This document shows positions 53,001 to 62,494 of a DNA stretch of 64,000 nt, piece after piece (positions within the stretch are counted from its first letter, which is position 1; every line of letters starts with the position of its first letter). The position numbers and the translations under genes are program-made. Location of the stretch: positions 1,116,001 to 1,180,000 of the forward strand of contig NW_025920107.1 of the NCBI RefSeq assembly GCF_902686445.1, given 5' to 3'. The notes under the pieces are model-generated. The model made no database searches, was not told the DNA's origin, and worked only from the letters and a program-made list of their open reading frames with translations. This DNA is from Sciurus carolinensis. Lineage: Eukaryota; Chordata; Mammalia; Rodentia; Sciuridae.

Positions 53001-53796
53001 CAATTTCATTGATTTCAGCACTGATTTTAATAATTTCCTGTCTTCTACTGTTTTGGGAGTTGATTTGTTCTTCTTTTTCTTGGACTTTTAGATGTAATGT
53101 TAGGTTAATTACTTGGTGATTTTCTTTTTTTTTTAATTGAATGAGCTCAGTGTGATAATCTTTCCCTTAGAACTGCCTTCATAGTGTTCCAGAGATTTTG
53201 TTATGTTGCATCACTATTCTCATTTACCTCTATGTATTTTTTTAACTTCATCCCTGATTTCTTCAGTTTTCCATTAGCCATTCAGTATCATTCATTATCC
53301 ACTTGTTAGGGTAGGTTCTACTTTTTATTTTATCATTGATTTCTAATTTCATTTTATTATTATCTGATATAATGCAAGATATTATTTCTAATTTTTTGTA
53401 TTTACAAAGAGTTGTTTTGTGTCCTAAAATATGGTCTATTTTAGTGAAGGATCCATGTGCTTCTGAGAAGAAAGTGTATTCAGTCATTGGTGTATGAAAT
53501 ATTCTATATATGTTGGTTATGTCTAGATTTTTAATTGTTTTTTTTATTTCTAAAACTTCTTTAGATTTTGGTTGGAAGATCTATCAATTGGTGATAGACA
53601 TGTATTAAAGTCACCCAGTATTATTGTGATCTGTTTAATTCTTGAAATTGTGAAGAATTTGTTTGATGTGTGTAGATGCTCCATTGTTTAAGGCATAAGT
53701 GTCCCATTGATGTCTAATTCACTTAAGCACAATGAAATGACCTTCTTCATTCCTTTTGATTAACTTTGGCTTTGAGTCCACTTCATCAGATATAAG

Positions 53797-53838
<42 letters not shown>

Positions 53839-54510
53839 CCTCCTTGTATAAGATTTCCATGCAAATAATATTTTTTTCCATCATTTTACATTTAGTCTTT
53901 TCCTATGTCTCCAAGTAAGCCTCTTGGAGACAGCATATTTTGGGGTCTTGGTTTTGAATCCAATCTGTCAGTCTATGTCTTTTAACTCATGAGATATACC
54001 ATTTAAATTCAATGTTATTATTGAGGTATGATTTTATTTCCTGTTATTTGAGTTATTTCTGTTTTTTTATCTGAATTAGTTTCTCCTTTGATTAACTATT
54101 CTTCTAGTGTTGTTCTTCCCTTCACTGGTTTCCACTTCTTCTTCATGAAATGTCTTATTTTCTGTTTTGTAGTGTAGGTTTTCTATTTGTCAGTGCTTTT
54201 AACTTTTGTTTAATATGGATGGTTTTTATTTTACTGTAAATTCTGAAACTTAATTATTCTGAAAATAGTATCCTTGGTTGGCATCAATTTTCTTTCAGAG
54301 CTTGGTACATAGTATTTCAAGACCTCCTATCATTGAGGGTCTGAGTTGAGAAATAAACTGAGATTAGATTTGTTTTCCTCTAAAGGTTACCTGTCATTTT
54401 CTCTGAAAGTTTTTAAAATTGTATTCTTATTCTGTATGTTAAGGATTTTCATAATAACTTGTCTTTGTGTGTGTCTCTTGTAATTTTGTACATTTGAGTC
54501 CTTTTGTTTT
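50085..54510 (-). mobile_element. L1 element G, longest copy
   Basis: About 4.4 kb of antisense L1, from the 3' UTR (tttttagatatacatgacagttgag) through ORF2 and into ORF1-side sequence. Minus-strand frames 52397-52083 (IDAEKAFEKIQ and ILNGKKIESIP, reverse-transcriptase core) and 52700-52446 (PGLDRF..KFFQ) mark the polymerase domain. 53487-53263 (KIDHILGHKT) belongs to the endonuclease domain. Frames are broken by stops and shifts, so it is dead. It contains a (TA)n array at 53799-53836. Confidence 0.93.
53799..53836. repeat. (TA)n microsatellite
   Basis: About 19 TA units within L1 G. Confidence 0.96.
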
Positions 54511-55084
54511 TAGATGCATTTAATGAGTCAGAGTCTCTGATTCAACTAGGACAGACTGCCCCTCCAATCTCAGGATTTTTCACTTTAAGCCTCAGGTAGA
54601 AACAGTATTACCACTGTTTGAGTTCTGGATAGCTGAACTAGAAGATATGCTACCTTACTCTAATCCACCAATGTGTGCCTCCCCTTTCACATTTTATTTT
54701 GAGATGTGATCTTGGTAAATTGCCAAGTCTAACTTTGAACTTGAAATCCTCCTGCTCCAACTTCCTCAGTTGCTGGAATTAAAGGTCTGCACCATTACAC
54801 TAGCTTCTAAGTAACAATAATTCTCAATAAATTTTCTAAGTTTCATATACTTTTGCTGTTTTCAGCAAGAATCTTGATTTTTCAGTCTGTGCTGAACCAC
54901 ATTAACACCCAATGACTTCCAGTGGTGTAATGAACAGAAAGTCAACACAGGTTAATCATGTTGAATAAGATGGCCTCTTATAGAATATTGTTCTACCTCA
55001 GGCCTCACCACCACAACCTACTTCCAGTACCTGTGTATCAGCCAGAAAAAGAAAAACATTTACTGACTGGCATATAATTTTTAG
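54511..55084. other. Mostly unique sequence with a B1 fragment
   Basis: 54680-54807 is a decayed antisense B1 (gagatgtgatcttggtaaattgccaagtctaactttgaac ... aacttcctcagttgctggaattaaaggtc). The rest was not recognised. Confidence 0.6.
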
Positions 55085-55400
55085 AAACCTTGCATACCTT
55101 GGATGAAACTCACTTGATCATGGTACATTATCTTCTTAATGTTTACAATGTCATTCAATAATAATTTATCAAACATTTTTACATCTATGTTTGTCAGAAA
55201 TATTGTTCTGAAGTTTTGTTTCCTTGATATCCCTTTGGTTTTGGTATCAGGGTGGTACTTGCTTCACAGAATAAATTTAACAGTGTTTTCTGCTACTGTG
55301 TTTCATGGAATCATTGTAGAAGAATTGGCATTAGTTATTCTTTAAAGGTCTGATGGAGCTTGACTGAGAATCCTTTAGCTATTTGGTTTTTCTTAACCTC
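55085..55400 (-). mobile_element. L1 ORF2 fragment H
   Basis: Antisense ORF2 internal piece: catggtacattatcttcttaatg, catttttacatctatgtttgtcagaaatattg, ggtatcagggtggtacttgcttcacagaat. The same segment lies at 52400-52545 in L1 G. Confidence 0.85.
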
Positions 55401-55459
55401 AGTTTTCTTGATTCTTATTATGTTACTCTAGGCTGAAAACATCCCTACTTTTGATTAAC

Positions 55460-56345
55460 TTTGAGCACTTCTAGAGAAAATTATACAACAGGAGGGCAGT
55501 TTTGAATTATTAATGACAAAACTCAAATGGTAACTTCACATTGACTGGGCAGTATTTGTTTTTATAAGGCAATGTCCAGTTCCATGGATCACCTGCTTTA
55601 TACACATCCCCAACACATGCACAGACAACTTTGCTATGCTCTTTTCATGATCTAGCCCCAAACATTATAAATTCTTTAAATTATCATTAGGTCAATCATC
55701 AGAAACTCCATCTTCATGAATCTTCAGATCTCAGTTCTGTTAATATCTGTTTACAATTAGATGTTAGCCAGAGAAGGTATCCACAAAACTTTGGTTCCCC
55801 ACTCTCAGGTTTTCTCCTTTCTTCATTGCTCCTCACTTTCTATTACCTAGAAAATCTATCTGTTTTGTACATCTGCATGTAGCCAGACTATAGTTTGTGT
55901 TAAGATATTTTTACTCCTCCACTCTGGGGCCTGTCTTCATGAAAAATGATGAAAGAAAACCTGTACCCAGCCCAGTCCAGTGCTATGAGCTGATTTGGTC
56001 TTTCTTTAATTTCTTTGGGTAGGATTCCTTTTGTTCCTTTGTCCAGAGTTCACAATTGTTGTTTCTGCTTATGTGCTAGGGATAGGAAAGAAGAGGGTCA
56101 GCCACACTAAGATGTAAGTTTATAGAGCTCTCTTTTAAATATTCAAATGGTATAAAAATCCATGCAACTTCTTATGGAAATTAAACACATATGATACCCA
56201 AAACTTCTTGGTACTATGTTATAAAATCCCAATGCCCTGTCCTTTCTTACTTCTTCCTGTTTTTCTAATTAGATATATTTCCCACATAAACCCATCCTCA
56301 TTTTTATTGCAATTCACTGTGCCAGATGTTCCATCTCTTGAAATC
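55460..56345. repeat. Unassigned ~0.9-kb dispersed repeat, copy 2
   Basis: Partner of 34850-35795 in the same orientation, slightly shorter through small deletions. The provirus at 56426 lies just past its recognisable right end; weak similarity may continue to the insertion site. Confidence 0.8.
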
Positions 56346-56419
56346 TGCCTCCCCACAGGAATACGTCTTCTCTTTCTTGGTAAGGCAAAAAGGGCTTCCC
56401 CTCAGTCACTCTTGATGAG

Positions 56420-56425
56420 CTCCTC
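56420..56425. repeat. Proviral target-site duplication, left
   Basis: CTCCTC immediately outside the LTR; repeated at 60816-60821. Six bases is the usual length for class II (beta-type) elements. Confidence 0.9.
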
Positions 56426-56785
56426 TGTCGCTCTCGCCAGCAAGAACGACCCGGAGACGTGATGGGTGGCAAACTTCTTTATTAACAGCTGATTCTTCTT
56501 TTTATTTCCTTTTTAGGGAAGTTATTGTCACTTATATAGGTTATATCAACTAATTAGAATATTCGTGATATGTGGGGAGAAGATAGACGTATATGGGTAT
56601 AACTTGAAGCACCTAAGAATCACACAAGAATCATGCAGAGGCCCTGACCAATTACTGAGACTTCCTCAAGGTGAAGTTAGTTGTATACGTGCAGAATAGC
56701 AGTTTTTCAACCGCACTGGCAGCTTGCCAGGTGCCATCTTGGCCAGGCTCCACCTAGGGCCAGGGGTCCGGCCGAAACCCCGACA
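56426..56785 (-). repeat. 3' LTR of provirus
   Basis: Read on the minus strand it opens TGTCGGGG and closes GAGCGACA. It carries ATTGGTCA (CCAAT-type), TATATAAG (56532-56539 region) and AATAAA (56478-56483). 360 bases, differing from the 5' LTR at 56565, 56624 and 56732 only. Confidence 0.97.
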
Positions 56786-56786
56786 G

Positions 56787-56804
56787 TTCCCCCTTTTTTC
56801 TTTT
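56787..56804 (-). other. Polypurine tract
   Basis: AAAAGAAAAAAGGGGGAA on the minus strand, two bases from the 3' LTR. This is the expected position of the plus-strand primer. Confidence 0.92.
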
Positions 56805-56826
56805 AAAAGAAAAGCTCGGGACCAAG

Positions 56827-56945
56827 CCTGTCTTAGGCGGAGTGGTCAACTACCGTCCTTACCCGTCATCGGATAACTGTAGAGCATGCTACAGCTCCTG
56901 TCTTAGGTCGGTACGGCGTTACCTACTACCTTACCCGTCTGGTCA
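56827..56945. repeat. Imperfect ~70-bp direct repeat before the polypurine tract
   Basis: cctgtcttagg starts at 56827 and at 56897. Each is followed by a ctac..ccttacccgtc phrase (near 56850 and 56923). It lies between the Env stop and the polypurine tract. Confidence 0.7.
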
Positions 56946-57695
56946 ATGGTCCAGCCTCGCGAGCCACACTTGTGGGGAGCTGCCGGCCTCTAGGGCAGCC
57001 ATGGCCTGATGGAAGATGATACGATCTCTCGCTTGACTCTGGCGCACACGCATGATAGTGCGTGAGAGGAAGATAACAGTAATGATCATAAGCATGCATA
57101 ATGCTCCCGTACCAGCCCACTGCTTAATAAAACTGAAAGAGGAGGATAACCAATTTAGCACTTCAGACATTGGAGCTACATCAACTCTAGTAGCATTAAG
57201 GCTAACAATTTGAGATCTAAGAATAGCTGTAAGATTATCAAATTCATAAGACCAGTTGGTACGTAGCTGAACAGACAAGATTCTAGACAAATCTGCTGCA
57301 TAGCTGAAGTTATGGTAAGCTACAGGTGTAACGCACAGTCCCGCCAGATGATAAATACATCCCACGTTTAACAGTTCCTGTAAAATGTCCATTTGTTCTT
57401 GAAGTAAGTCCACTCGCTGGTTCACTAAAAGAATCCCTGCTTTTAAGTGTTGATCCACTGTCTGCTGAGTAGATAAGGCAGTAGCAGTCTGTTGAACCAC
57501 CTTATTGATTGTGGCTGCAGATTGTACAGACGTAGTTAAGGCTACAGCTGCCGCAGTGGCTGCTGCCGCTGATGCAACTATGGCGGTAATGACTGCTGCG
57601 GTGATTCCAAAGTCTCTCTTGTTTCTAGAAAGCAATACTGGCAATTCATCATCTGTAACATAGACTGGGACTGGTAGGAAGGTAGGAACACACAT
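56943..57695 (-). CDS. env: Proviral Env, transmembrane subunit frame (no surface subunit)
   Basis: An open frame of 250 codons from ATG at 57695; the frame itself stays open back to 57725, where a TAA stands. Seen in order: a basic cleavage motif RNKR at residues 24-27; an Ala/Thr-rich fusion-peptide-like stretch (about 29-55); a heptad-like helix (about 60-105) leading to a Cys-X7-Cys loop (near residues 112-120); four N-glycosylation sequons (NFS, NWS, NLT, NAT); a hydrophobic anchor near residues 195-215; and a basic cytoplasmic tail. In the retroviral family this subunit mediates membrane fusion. Here nearly all of the surface subunit and any signal peptide are missing, so normal entry to the secretory pathway and receptor binding are not expected. 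The gene is a remnant, but the frame is undamaged. The loop lacks the CC of gamma-type envelopes, which fits a beta-type origin. Whether it is translated is unknown; the chosen ATG is simply the first one. Confidence 0.85.
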   Translation of the reverse strand: MCVPTFLPVPVYVTDDELPVLLSRNKRDFGITAAVITAIVASAAAATAAAVALTTSVQSAATINKVVQQTATALSTQQTVDQHLKAGILLVNQRVDLLQEQMDILQELLNVGCIYHLAGLCVTPVAYHNFSYAADLSRILSVQLRTNWSYEFDNLTAILRSQIVSLNATRVDVAPMSEVLNWLSSSFSFIKQWAGTGALCMLMIITVIFLSRTIMRVRQSQARDRIIFHQAMAALEAGSSPQVWLARLDH

Positions 57696-57725
57696 TAAGT
57701 CTGCCAGCAGGAACCTAGAAGCATT

Positions 57726-57895
57726 TTAACATTGAGAGATAGCACAAATCTGAAGTACAATTGAGAGAAGCAGTTGTTTTGTTACATAGTTGAACTGTTC
57801 CTCCTAAGAGACTAAAAAGAGGTAGTAAGTTAGTTTATTCCGTGGAAACACACAAACTGAGCCACAGCTCCAGTAAAGCACCGGGTTACCCTTAT
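57726..57895 (-). other. Junction between integrase remnant and Env frame
   Basis: Stop-rich on the minus strand. It contains gtttccacggaataaac and ends at the TAA before the Env frame. The surface Env coding part expected here is absent. Confidence 0.6.
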
Positions 57896-58115
57896 TACCC
57901 AGAGTTAAAAAAACCCCAAACAAAGAGACAAAGAGAAAGTTTATCTTTAGGGGACCTGAAGGTCTCCTCTATTCCCCCTTTTTGTTTATAAAGAGTATTT
58001 TTGAGGGTGAGATGTGTATGTTCGACAATACTTTGTTTTTGTGGGTTATAAGGTACATCTGTGGTTAGAGTTATTTTAATTTTAGTGAGGAATTGGTTCT
58101 TACCAATTTTAGTTT
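57896..58115 (-). pseudogene. pol: Integrase C-terminal core remnant (pol)
   Basis: The minus frame reads through a PYNPQ phrase followed at the right spacing by an IVE, the position of the third catalytic acid of the retroviral DDE integrase core. A lysine-rich helix (TLKNTLYKQKGG) and a short LSLCLF stretch follow before a double stop near 57900. Upstream the frame is quickly lost, and the segment that should hold the second catalytic Asp appears shortened. Only this piece of pol is recognisable, so it is dead. Confidence 0.78.
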
Positions 58116-59690
58116 TTAAAGAAAAATTTAGACTTTATAACGTGTACAATTTTTAACAGTTGCTTAACCATAATTGTATAAACCCCTATTTTTAAGACAA
58201 TTGTTCTAAAGAATAAAACTTAAGAGACACAAAGTTAAGAATGAATTAGTGTTTCTAAGAAATCCTTGTCATTTTACCATGTCATTTTACCATATAGATT
58301 AAACTTTGGCTTATATCAGAACATTAGTATTTCACCTTAGGAGAAACCTTAAATAGCTTTGGCTGTTTACATGTTGAAACTTGCCCTTTATTTACACACA
58401 GACTTTCTTACCCAGAAACATTTCCTTTTTCTTTTTATTAAATACATTTTAAACCCAGAACCTTTTATTTTTTCTGTTTTATTTGTTGACCCCTTTTTGT
58501 TCACATTTTGAAACAACTCTTATGAAATTTTTTGAATTTAGATAAATCACCCTATTTTAATAAGATTAAATATTTTGTTGTTTATAGTACCCTTAATTGA
58601 AACACAGTTGAAACTTTTGGGACCCTTTGTATATAGAATTTCACTTGTTAGGACATAACTCTTAGTAACCTTGTTTCTAGTTTAGTGATGACACAAAGTA
58701 ATCGTAAACCCTTTTTATTTACCAACCTATGAAAACACCAATAATGTTTAAGTATGATACCCCATGTAATTTAAGAAGTTAAAAGTACTTGATGTTATTT
58801 AACAATTAGCATTTTAACTTTGTAAATTAACCAGACGTCTCTACAAACACATTTGAGTAATCCCATACATGTTAACTCCAATTTATTTATTTTATAGAAA
58901 CCAAGATATCAGACAAGTGTCCTGAACAGGATCCGTTGCCTCTTTCCTGCTGAAGAAAAGTCCTAGAAGCAATTGATATTAGACATTGTTTAACATTAAC
59001 ATTTCATTAGTTTAACCACCTGGAGACTTGCAAGTTATTTTTAAAGATATTTTACTTTCATTAGTTTACCCAATTTAAATTGAACCTTTTTAAATCACGT
59101 GAATAAAAGTATTTGGATCCATTTTTAAATTTTAATTTTAAGAGCGCTCAGTTTTGACAAAACATGACATTAGACAGCACAACATAACACATAACACAAA
59201 ATCAAAGGCCTTGTCACTTTATAGGTAAATGTTCATTGCAATGAAACAGATGTTCAAAAACTCTAGTTGAATAAAAAATAGAACTGATCAAAAAAAAATC
59301 ATTAACCTAGGTATGCAAGATCAAAATTATGAGCTCAAAAATACAGCATTAAAGAAAAAACAAAACAAAACAAGAATCCTGAAGAATAAGTTAGTTTTGT
59401 GTAGCGGCCCAGGAGTTTAAAACGGACACTTTTTTTCTTCTTTTCTTCTTATCTTTAGGTTACCCCCCTTTTCTCCTTGAGACGCTGTAGTTACATTCCA
59501 ATGTGGCAGGGGGAGGGAGGATCACCCAGGACTTTTTAACCCCTTTTTTGCCTGGTTGAGAAATCAGGTTAGGTTTGAATGCAGAAAATCACAAAACATT
59601 ATTTTTTACTACTTTTAAGGAATGGAGCTGCTGAGCTCTCTGCCTAGGGGGACCCTCCCCTAAACTGATTTTTCTCTTTGTGCTCTGTTT
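58116..59690 (-). pseudogene. Decayed A-rich proviral interior
   Basis: 1.6 kb, A-rich on the proviral strand and full of stops in all three minus frames. It may hold unrecognisable pol and late gag sequence. A pyrimidine-rich (plus) patch at 59425-59480 and a G-rich patch (59505-59525) stand out. No reverse transcriptase or protease motif was found. Confidence 0.55.
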
Positions 59691-59696
59691 GTGGTG

Positions 59697-60282
59697 TTAT
59701 TTGTACTTTCTCCTTTTTTTTTTTTCTTTTACTGTGCCACTGTATATTTTTGTAAGCTCAACTCTTGTAAAGCCTTTTGTAAAGCCTTTTTTTTTGTCTT
59801 CTAACTGCTGCCCTATGCTCTCCAATTCCCTTAATGCCTGTTGACTAATTGAACCAGCTTGAGAACACTTTGTTTCTTCACTAATTTTATTTAACTCCAT
59901 CTCTGAGAGTCCCTCTTCGCTCTCATCAGAATCTGACTGAGTGCTAACAGAGCCCTTTTGTGACTCTTCTTTTACCTTTTCTAACACTTCCTCTCCCTGC
60001 GCAACTGCCTTTTGTAAAGCCTCCCGAGGGAAACGCAAACAAGTTCTGACTAATGACCAAACTGCTAACGTCCCTGGGAGCGTTACCGGACAGCGCTTTA
60101 AATCTTCCCCCGGGTGTTCCCACTGTGGGATAGTTAACAATCCTTCTTCCAGAAACCAAGGTGAAATCTCCTCTACCTGCTTTAAAAATGCCCAAGCAGT
60201 TTGTCTTTAAGGAAGTGCCGTTAGCTTTAAGAATTTCTTTCAAGGGACCTTCCATTCTACATCTAGCAACCTCGTTCCCCAT
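59697..60282 (-). pseudogene. gag: Proviral gag matrix remnant, frameshifted
   Basis: ATG at 60282-60280 is followed by Gly (MGNE), which fits N-myristoylation of a retroviral matrix protein. After about 25 codons the frame shifts by one base near 60200. The second frame runs from about 60205 to the stop at 59697-59699. It contains FLKQVEEISPWF, a short phrase of the kind found in beta-type matrix domains, then an acidic serine-rich segment (SDSDESEEG) and a Lys-rich end with a KGFTKGFT tandem. Capsid and nucleocapsid were not seen. In this class, matrix targets Gag to membranes. The shift and truncation make this copy non-functional. Confidence 0.82.
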
Positions 60283-60435
60283 TTTTTGAGGAAACTTTAA
60301 CCTCTCGTTCCTAGGAACTTTATCGCAATCACAATATTCTCGTCTCTAGGAAACTTCCCTGTCCACTGACAGATCTGGGTGCACACTTTCACGGATCGTT
60401 GCTCACCTCACTCACCTCTCTGCGGCACGTAAGAT
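60283..60435 (-). promoter_or_regulatory. Proviral leader with splice donor
   Basis: The untranslated leader between primer site and gag. On the minus strand GAGAG|GTGAGTGAG places a strong splice donor at 60415/60416; a second GGTGAGC follows 9 bases later. It may also hold the packaging signal (not identifiable by eye). Confidence 0.65.
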
Positions 60436-60453
60436 TCCCGGGATTCGGCACCA
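60436..60453 (-). other. Primer-binding site, tRNA-Phe type
   Basis: TGGTGCCGAATCCCGGGA on the minus strand, two bases inside the 5' LTR. It agrees at 17 of 18 positions with the complement of the tRNA-Phe 3' end as I know it. IAP elements use this primer. Confidence 0.88.
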
Positions 60454-60455
60454 CT

Positions 60456-60815
60456 TGTCGCTCTCGCCAGCAAGAACGACCCGGAGACGTGATGGGTGGC
60501 AAACTTCTTTATTAACAGCTGATTCTTCTTTTTATTTCCTTTTTAGGGAAGTTATTGTCACTTATATAGGTTATATCAACTAATTAGAATATTCATGATA
60601 TGTGGGGAGAAGATAGACGTATATGGGTATAACTTGAAGCACCTAAGAATCACGCAAGAATCATGCAGAGGCCCTGACCAATTACTGAGACTTCCTCAAG
60701 GTGAAGTTAGTTGTATACGTGCAGAATAGCAGTTTTTCAACCGCACTGGCAGCTTGCCAGGCGCCATCTTGGCCAGGCTCCACCTAGGGCCAGGGGTCCG
60801 GCCGAAACCCCGACA
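60456..60815 (-). repeat. 5' LTR of provirus
   Basis: The promoter copy. Minus-strand order: U3 with CCAAGATGGCGCC (YY1-like, near 60762) and ATTGGTCA, TATA box at 60562-60569, polyadenylation signal at 60508-60513 and a second AATAAA at 60531-60536. It ends in GAGCGACA at 60456. Confidence 0.97.
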
Positions 60816-60821
60816 CTCCTC
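60816..60821. repeat. Proviral target-site duplication, right
   Basis: CTCCTC, identical to 56420-56425. Confidence 0.9.
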
Positions 60822-61104
60822 CGTCTGTGGCCAGTTCATGCCATACAGTTTATGTTCTTTTTCAGTTATCAGGGAAAGTTTAGACTGCAGAAATGATATG
60901 CCACACTGTCAGACAAAGAGAAGGAAAAAAATCCTAAGAATTTTTCCAGTCCAATTATCAAGGAAACCTAAAATGTTCAGTTTCCTTCAGTAGCAAACAA
61001 TATACTAGTCTCTTTTATTCTGTGCTACTGAAGATCAGAACAATGAAGTAATTTCCCTGGAAATAATCCATTGTTTTGTGTAATTATGTGTCAAGTATTT
61101 TGGC

Positions 61105-61137
<33 letters not shown>

Positions 61138-62096
61138 GAATTTGATGTCTTTCATTTTGAGAAAGCTTATAATATTTTGGATGAGTTTCTTTTGATAGGA
61201 AAAATTTGGAAAACATCCAAAAAAAAAGATCTTAAAGCATTGGAGCAGACTGATGTACTATAAGAGCCACAGCATGAATATTTTAATGTCCTTGTGCCCT
61301 AAATGACGACTCATCAAATATGCAGAATTTCACAGAGAAAGTAGAGAGCTAATATACTTATGAAAGAAAATATCCTCAGTTGGGTGACTGTCTAATTAGA
61401 TAATAATAGGCTATTTCAATACTAATACCATTACAGTTGTATGTTTTTCTTTTTTGAATTTCTCTTTCCTGTATTATATCATTCTATATATGATCTTGAC
61501 ATAACTCATTTACAAATGATTTAAATTCTTTTGACAGGGTATAACATGTGAATGCTTTGAATAATAGTTCATCTTTAACACATGCATGTTACAATTAATG
61601 AAGCATCTATAATTATTTTATAAGTGAAAACATAGTATACATTATTGTTTACCAAAGAGACTTTGACTGAAGTACTCTGTTAAAATGAGCAATGCCATAA
61701 TATTTCATGTGGTTCAGTCTTCAACTGCTGAAGGGGAATAAAAAAGAAAAGCAAAACTATAGTGGAATTTTCTTGCAGACTGAGTTAGAATGTTCTAATG
61801 TATCACATAAAAGGGTATGTGGACATAATAAAAGAGAGTAAAATTAATATGTACCAGTATACAATATTTAAGGTTAAAACAGTTCAGAAATTTTGTAGAA
61901 ACACAATTATTGAAGAACATTTGTGCCGAATAATGATATTGATCAATATCTTTAAAAACTATCAGAAATGCTGTGTCAGAAAAGTCTCTTCTGCACTACG
62001 TATTGGGTATTCAGTGATACCCCTTTACATATATCAATACTGATCTTATTTGTATAGTTCAAAAATTCTAAGACTATTTCAATACCTAAATGTTTA
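60822..62096. other. Unique AT-rich sequence with a TG array
   Basis: A (TG)n array lies at 61113-61138. No mobile element or coding region was recognised in the rest. Confidence 0.4.
61113..61138. repeat. (TG)n microsatellite
   Basis: About 13 TG units with one interruption (gtttg) at the left. Confidence 0.95.
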
Positions 62097-62098
62097 TA

Positions 62099-62102
<4 letters not shown>

Positions 62103-62139
<37 letters not shown>
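62103..62139. repeat. (TG)n microsatellite
   Basis: About 18 TG units at the tail of an antisense SINE. Confidence 0.97.
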
Positions 62140-62143
<4 letters not shown>

Positions 62144-62251
62144 TTTTGTTTGTTTGTTTTTGCTTTTGTTTTTTGCCATGCTAGGGACTGAATCCAGGGC
62201 CTTGTGCTTCACAGTCAAGTACTCTACAAACTGAGCGATATCCCCAGCACT
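62140..62251 (-). mobile_element. tRNA-like SINE
   Basis: A (TTTG)-rich tail, then gccatgctagggactgaatccagggccttgtgcttcacagtcaagtactctacaaactgagcgatatccccagcac; antisense. Confidence 0.92.
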
Positions 62252-62350
62252 ATATTTTTAATTAAAATACATTTTTTGGATTGTTTTTCACATCACAACC
62301 ACTCTGGAAAAATAAATAAGGATATCTCATAATTAAAATCTGCAGTGGAC

Positions 62351-62483
62351 AGATTGAAATAAACATCATTATCCTATGTACATGTATGATTACACAAATG
62401 GTATGAGTCTACTTTATGTACAACCAGAGAAATAAGTTTTACCCAATTTTTTTTTATACTGAATCAAAAAAAAAAAAAAAAAC
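62351..62483 (+). mobile_element. Short 3' L1 insertion, sense
   Basis: Only the last ~130 bases of an L1 (tgtacatgtatgattacacaaatggtatg ... tactttatgtacaaccagagaaataag) and an 18-base A tail. Flanked by CTGCAGTGGAC (62340-62350) and CTGCAGTGAAC (62484-62494). It is the only plus-strand L1 found here. Confidence 0.85.
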
Positions 62484-62494
62484 CTGCAGTGAAC

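Larger units (their letters stand above)
56426..60815 (-). mobile_element. Class II (IAP-like) endogenous provirus, internally deleted
   Basis: The complete proviral outline runs on the minus strand: 5' LTR (60456-60815), primer site, leader with splice donor, gag remnant, decayed A-rich middle with integrase remnant, transmembrane Env frame, polypurine tract, 3' LTR (56426-56785). The internal part is ~3.67 kb, about half of a full genome of this class. The IAP-like assignment rests on the tRNA-Phe-type primer site, 6-bp duplication, ~360-bp LTR and AAGATGGCGCC in U3. A retained Env frame would place it nearer env-bearing relatives. Protease, reverse transcriptase and the surface Env subunit were not found. 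It cannot be autonomous. Confidence 0.93.

Noticed and set aside
59941..60210. 89-codon plus-strand frame inside the provirus
   Set aside because: Antisense shadow of the gag matrix remnant.
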